From positions 89,646,059 through 89,710,058 of the forward strand of contig NC_086374.1 of NCBI RefSeq assembly GCF_036588685.1: a stretch of DNA of 64,000 nucleotides, in the 5' to 3' direction. The notes below the pieces were generated by a model that searched no databases, was not told where the DNA came from, and saw only the letters and a program-made list of their open reading frames with translations. This DNA comes from Mytilus trossulus (lineage: Eukaryota > Mollusca > Bivalvia > Mytilida > Mytilidae). Shown here piece after piece: positions 61,401 to 64,000 of the stretch (positions are counted from its first letter, which is position 1; each line of letters opens with the position of its first letter). Both the position numbers and the translations under genes were made by a program.

Positions 61401-63965
61401 TTTAAATACATAATTAACCTAATATAGCCTTTTCATTAAACATTTTCATGTAAGTTAGTATTTAAATCATATATTGTGGCCAAAATAAATAAATCACACA
61501 AATCACAATTGTTATCATTACCGAAAGATACCCAACGATGCTATTTCTAATTTTTTAATGTTTTTTGTTTCCATTGTTTTTGTGTTATTGGGATGATGTC
61601 TTTTGATTCCATTGTTTTTATGTGTTTTTGTGGGTTGTTGGGATGAAGTCTTTTGTTTCCATTGTTTTTGTGTGTTGATGGGTTAATGTCTTTTGTTTCC
61701 ATTGTTTTTGTGTGTTGTTGGGTTAATGTCTTGTTTATGTAAATGAGGCCTAAATTAAAATATTGTTTGTTTGCCCTTTTCCGACCCTATGTTTTGAAAC
61801 AGGGTAGGTAGGTAGGTAAATTATTTTATTTTTTCCCCCAAAAAAATAAATTGGCTCGGTATATTATTTGTCATGGGTAGGCAGGTAGGTAAAATATTTT
61901 ATTTCATAGATCATGTAGATACAAAATCTGCATAACGTCTTTTTTGTCTGTTTTGTTTTTACAAATAAGTTTTCTGGGACTATTAGTTTTGAAAAAAAAT
62001 ATCATGTAGAACGTGAAGCTAATTCTTATGCACTACTATTTAGTTTTCAATTATCAAAATATAGAGCTGTGCCGCATATCTTCAACATTTATATGCCTGG
62101 AACTTTGAAGAGTTTGAACTTGCACTTATATTCTGTACTTCTGTACGTACCTTGTACGCTTGCCTAAAGGTTTTCTGTAAGAGATAATTTTGTACTGGTA
62201 GACATACATTACTAGTAGAAAAAGTCCATAGAGTGTAAAAAAAATTGTGCATGACTTTAATAGTTTCCAATAAAAATGTTACAAGACTTAAAACTCAATT
62301 GTCACTTATTTTACATTGCATTTTAAAATAAATGATCTGTATGGAAAACTTGGCGATTTTACTGCCAGATATTCTCCACTTTACAGGTTTTTGTCACTTT
62401 TGGTTCATGTCAGATATAAATAATATAGCGGCATCTTTAGCATAATCATCCTGATCTGCGGATCACAAAAGGCCATCCCTACATAGAATACAACGTCCGT
62501 TTACAAATTAGTTTGTACACACGTTAATAATTTTGTATCAAACGAACTTTTTTTGTAAATGAATCCTGCACTTTAAGTATAAAGGTACAGAGTAACGTAC
62601 GTCATATCATGATTTCAGGAAGCGTTCAAAATCGATTTCAAACAAATGCTTTGAAACTTCAAATGCAAGTGTTCATGTCAAACGCTCAGGTGATACCAAA
62701 CGGACTGGACCTTATACGTTAAAGATAAAACCCGAGGATTCCAGGAAAAAAGTTTTGAGCGGGAAATACAAATATAAGATTTTTGGTAGGAACGAAAAAA
62801 TAAAATAAAATAAAATCTTGCTGGTAAATACAAATAAAATATTTTCAGGCGGAACGAATTTATAGGGTCGGTCGGTAAAGGGCAAACAAACAATATTTTA
62901 ATTTAAGCCTGACACACATGCTTTTCTTCCTAATAATCCAAGTAACAAGATGATTTTTATTTATTAGCCTAATTTTGTTATCAATACATTATTTTAACTT
63001 TTTGTCTGGTATACCAGCAATATACCAAAATACTAATATCAGAAGGAAACATTTGAAAATAACACAAAATAAATTTCAGCTATATAAAACTTTTGAAAAT
63101 AATATTCTGCTTATAAAAACGTCCAAAAATAGTATCAAAGGTGAAAAGGCTATACCTTATACTTCCCTCCCTTTGTCCAGATCGCTGTTCCTGATTTTTC
63201 ATTGTATCCCGAAGGTACCTCTGTAGCTGGGTCATGTAATGAACAGTAAACTGCATAATCCTTTCATAAAATAAATAATTATTTTATACATATATACATT
63301 TCATAAAATTTCTTAAATTTCAGCATATGTATAACTCGTGTTATTCATACAGAAACAAAATATTTCTCCTATATCATCTTTAAACATAGGCCAATTAATA
63401 AAAATAAATGGATGTGTTGCTGAAAGAATCTAAAATCAAGTTTATAAAACCTGTTCAGATTTTTACTCCACAGTTTTGCAATCCTGTTGTTGGGCACTTT
63501 TTATCAATGGATTAGTTCATGTCATTAAAGGTTATATAGATATTGATATACAAACTGTTAACATAGATATATGGTTTGCCTATTTGTTATTTTGATAATG
63601 CAAATATTGAAATAAGAATAGCAATACTTTAACATGTAAGTTATGCAAAGATTTAAAGTCAATGAACCATGACTGAAGAAAAAGGGATAAACAATCTCCA
63701 TGAAAATTAGATGTGCCTTTATATGCTAATATGTTTTACGGGTTGATACAAACCTATTACGCATTGGAAACACTGGACATTTAAAGTCACACTGTGGTAC
63801 TATATGTCAGTAAGTCTTCCATATAATAGGGAAGTATTACTGATTTTTACAGACATATCTATTTTACCTGTGTTGAACTCACATTTAAAAAATATTCTTA
63901 CCTGCATGCCACAAAAATTGGCAATTCCTTCCTTAAACTGTGACACAGCTTCACTATGTTCTGCC
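55280..63965 (-). CDS. QTRT2: QTRT2, accessory subunit of queuine tRNA-ribosyltransferase (5' end outside window)
   Basis: QTRT2 pairs with QTRT1 to exchange guanine for queuine at position 34 of tRNAs with GUN anticodons; in vertebrates the complex sits on the outer mitochondrial membrane. Exons in transcript order: 63965-63902, 63260-63156, 60793-60623, 60024-59934, 59068-58980, 57931-57831, 56737-56609, 56235-56110, 55442-55280. Phases agree, giving 1039 nt and about 345 residues. The human protein has about 415, so about 70 N-terminal residues lie to the right. Family motifs visible are [15 protein letters not shown], the [19 protein letters not shown] segment, [10 protein letters not shown] and the zinc site CTCYAC with a later His in IHNFHHY. 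One intron (56738-57830) looks U12-type. Confidence 0.93.
56110..56235 (-). CDS. QTRT2: QTRT2 exon with zinc-binding cysteines
   Basis: This 126-nt exon encodes [20 protein letters not shown] and [18 protein letters not shown]. CxCxxC plus a downstream His bind zinc in TGT-family proteins. Acceptor TTATTTCAG, donor GTAAGT. Confidence 0.96.
56609..56737 (-). CDS. QTRT2: QTRT2 exon with VTERGCG motif
   Basis: This 129-nt exon encodes [20 protein letters not shown], a short variable loop and [20 protein letters not shown] is conserved in QTRT2. Donor GTAAGC; acceptor ATCAG of the U12-type intron. Confidence 0.93.
56738..57830 (-). other. Probable U12-type AT-AG intron of QTRT2
   Basis: The 5' splice site reads |ATATCCTTT, the exact minor-spliceosome consensus. 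Near the 3' end TACCTTAACT (56747-56756) matches the U12 branch site, with the branch A about 11 nt from the AG. Splicing AT to AG restores [16 protein letters not shown] across the junction. Confidence 0.8.
57831..57931 (-). CDS. QTRT2: QTRT2 exon with NKPRLM motif, followed by an atypical donor
   Basis: This 101-nt exon encodes [33 protein letters not shown] and two bases of the next Ser codon. The intron that follows starts ATATCCTTT, not GT. No GT donor here preserves the frame into VTERG; the U12-type donor does. Confidence 0.93.
58196..58505 (+). repeat. Dispersed repeat (GCCCCATTTATGGGC family)
   Basis: Starts TATGCCCCATTTATGGGCAT, passes through a GTCNGTCCGTC-rich stretch, and ends GGAGCATCCGTCCTTATTCT; no coding capacity. 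Confidence 0.4.
58761..58957. mobile_element. 197-bp MITE
   Basis: TACTGTAAATTCTGCATTTA at the left is inverted against AATTTCTGAATTTACAGTA at the right; the interior repeats ATTATTGCGATTTT in both orientations. Partial relatives occur at 55882-56030 and 61200-61253. Confidence 0.65.
58980..59068 (-). CDS. QTRT2: QTRT2 exon with LAGFH motif
   Basis: This 89-nt exon encodes [20 protein letters not shown] and VTEICQKTM. Acceptor CTTTAACAG, donor GTAAGT. Confidence 0.92.
59934..60024 (-). CDS. QTRT2: QTRT2 exon with GVIEGG motif
   Basis: This 91-nt exon encodes [20 protein letters not shown] and [16 protein letters not shown] is the QTRT2 form of the TGT-family GVVQGG loop. A second in-frame acceptor 9 nt upstream (GATACAG) would add three residues. 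Donor GTGAGC. Confidence 0.93.
60623..60793 (-). CDS. QTRT2: QTRT2 exon with FQPD motif
   Basis: This 171-nt phase-0 exon encodes [20 protein letters not shown] and a helical region [18 protein letters not shown]. The acceptor was set at TTGTAAAG to join ...GGKYK to LDVNHF, as the family requires. Donor GTTTGT. Confidence 0.9.
61565..61733 (+). repeat. Tandem repeat, about 4 copies
   Basis: TTTTGTTTCCATTGTTTTTG TGTGTTG(T/A)TGGG(T/A)T(A/G)ATGTC recurs with variable length (about 42-60 bp). Confidence 0.6.
61746..62910. mobile_element. 1.2-kb TIR element, relative of 10181-11780
   Basis: The left AGGCCTAAATTAAAATATTG and the right CAATATTTTAATTTAAGCCT are near-perfect inverted ends, followed inward by TTTGTTTGCCC / GGGCAAACAAA. 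Contains a GGTAGG microsatellite near 61803. Non-coding; lies in a QTRT2 intron. Confidence 0.6.
63156..63260 (-). CDS. QTRT2: QTRT2 exon with HDP motif
   Basis: This 105-nt phase-0 exon encodes [20 protein letters not shown] and [13 protein letters not shown]-PxGYN and the AIWT-G-K strand are QTRT2 features. The acceptor TTTATGAAAG is weak in pyrimidines; donor GTATAG. Confidence 0.9.
63902..63965 (-). CDS. QTRT2: QTRT2 first exon in window
   Basis: This 64-nt exon encodes [20 protein letters not shown], matching the stretch before the SLHDP motif. Acceptor TTTCCTCCAG, donor GTAAGA. It enters with one base of a split codon, so an upstream exon exists off the edge. Confidence 0.85.
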
Positions 63966-64000
63966 CTGGAGGAAAAAACATAAACAATCCATAATGATGG

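Overview
The window looks like nuclear DNA of a marine bivalve, most probably a mussel (Mytilus-like). It is AT-rich, its genes have many short exons in kilobase introns, the proteins are animal types, and the introns are packed with interspersed repeats of a kind I associate with mussel genomes. The species call is an inference; no marker gene was read.

Three host genes can be reconstructed exon by exon with consistent splice phases. (1) A protein kinase N gene (PKN; HR1-HR1-HR1-C2-kinase) runs on the minus strand from a start codon at 28652 down to 217. It leaves the window on the left before its C-terminal tail; 19 coding exons and 935 codons are visible. (2) HMCES, the SRAP-domain DNA-protein crosslink enzyme, is complete on the plus strand from 29173 to 42200 (9 coding exons, 373 residues). 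It starts 520 bp from the PKN start in the opposite direction, so the two probably share a bidirectional promoter. (3) QTRT2, the non-catalytic subunit of eukaryotic tRNA-guanine (queuine) transglycosylase, lies on the minus strand from 63965 to 55280 (9 coding exons). Its 5' exons lie beyond the right edge. One QTRT2 intron has the hallmarks of a U12-type (minor spliceosome) AT-AG intron.

The remaining sequence is largely mobile DNA. A young Gypsy-type LTR retrotransposon (45808-54647) has two 1541-bp LTRs differing at three positions by eye, a 4-bp target duplication, gag-protease and pol in one frame split by a single stop codon, and intact catalytic motifs. It sits inside an older terminal-inverted-repeat element, which itself sits inside another repeat. 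HMCES intron 1 carries a miniature LTR element (29705-30207), complete with LTRs, primer-binding site, polypurine tract and target duplication, whose LTRs embed a tRNA-Asp-like sequence with A and B boxes. Several MITEs, two foldback hairpin elements and a TTAA-targeting MITE with a paralogous empty site are also present.

Two features of PKN stand out. A 79-bp unit that includes the 3' end of one exon and its splice donor is repeated about 12 times. Elsewhere a 78/106-bp unit that includes the 5' end of another exon and its splice acceptor is repeated 9 times. Both arrays multiply a working splice site next to the real one.

The layout from left to right is: PKN kinase exons (0.2-5.5 kb), PKN hinge and C2 exons (6-14 kb), PKN HR1 exons (14.7-18 kb), long repeat-rich PKN intron 1 (18-28.6 kb), shared promoter (28.65-29.17 kb), HMCES (29.2-42.2 kb), repeat block with Gypsy (43.5-55.24 kb), QTRT2 (55.28-64 kb).
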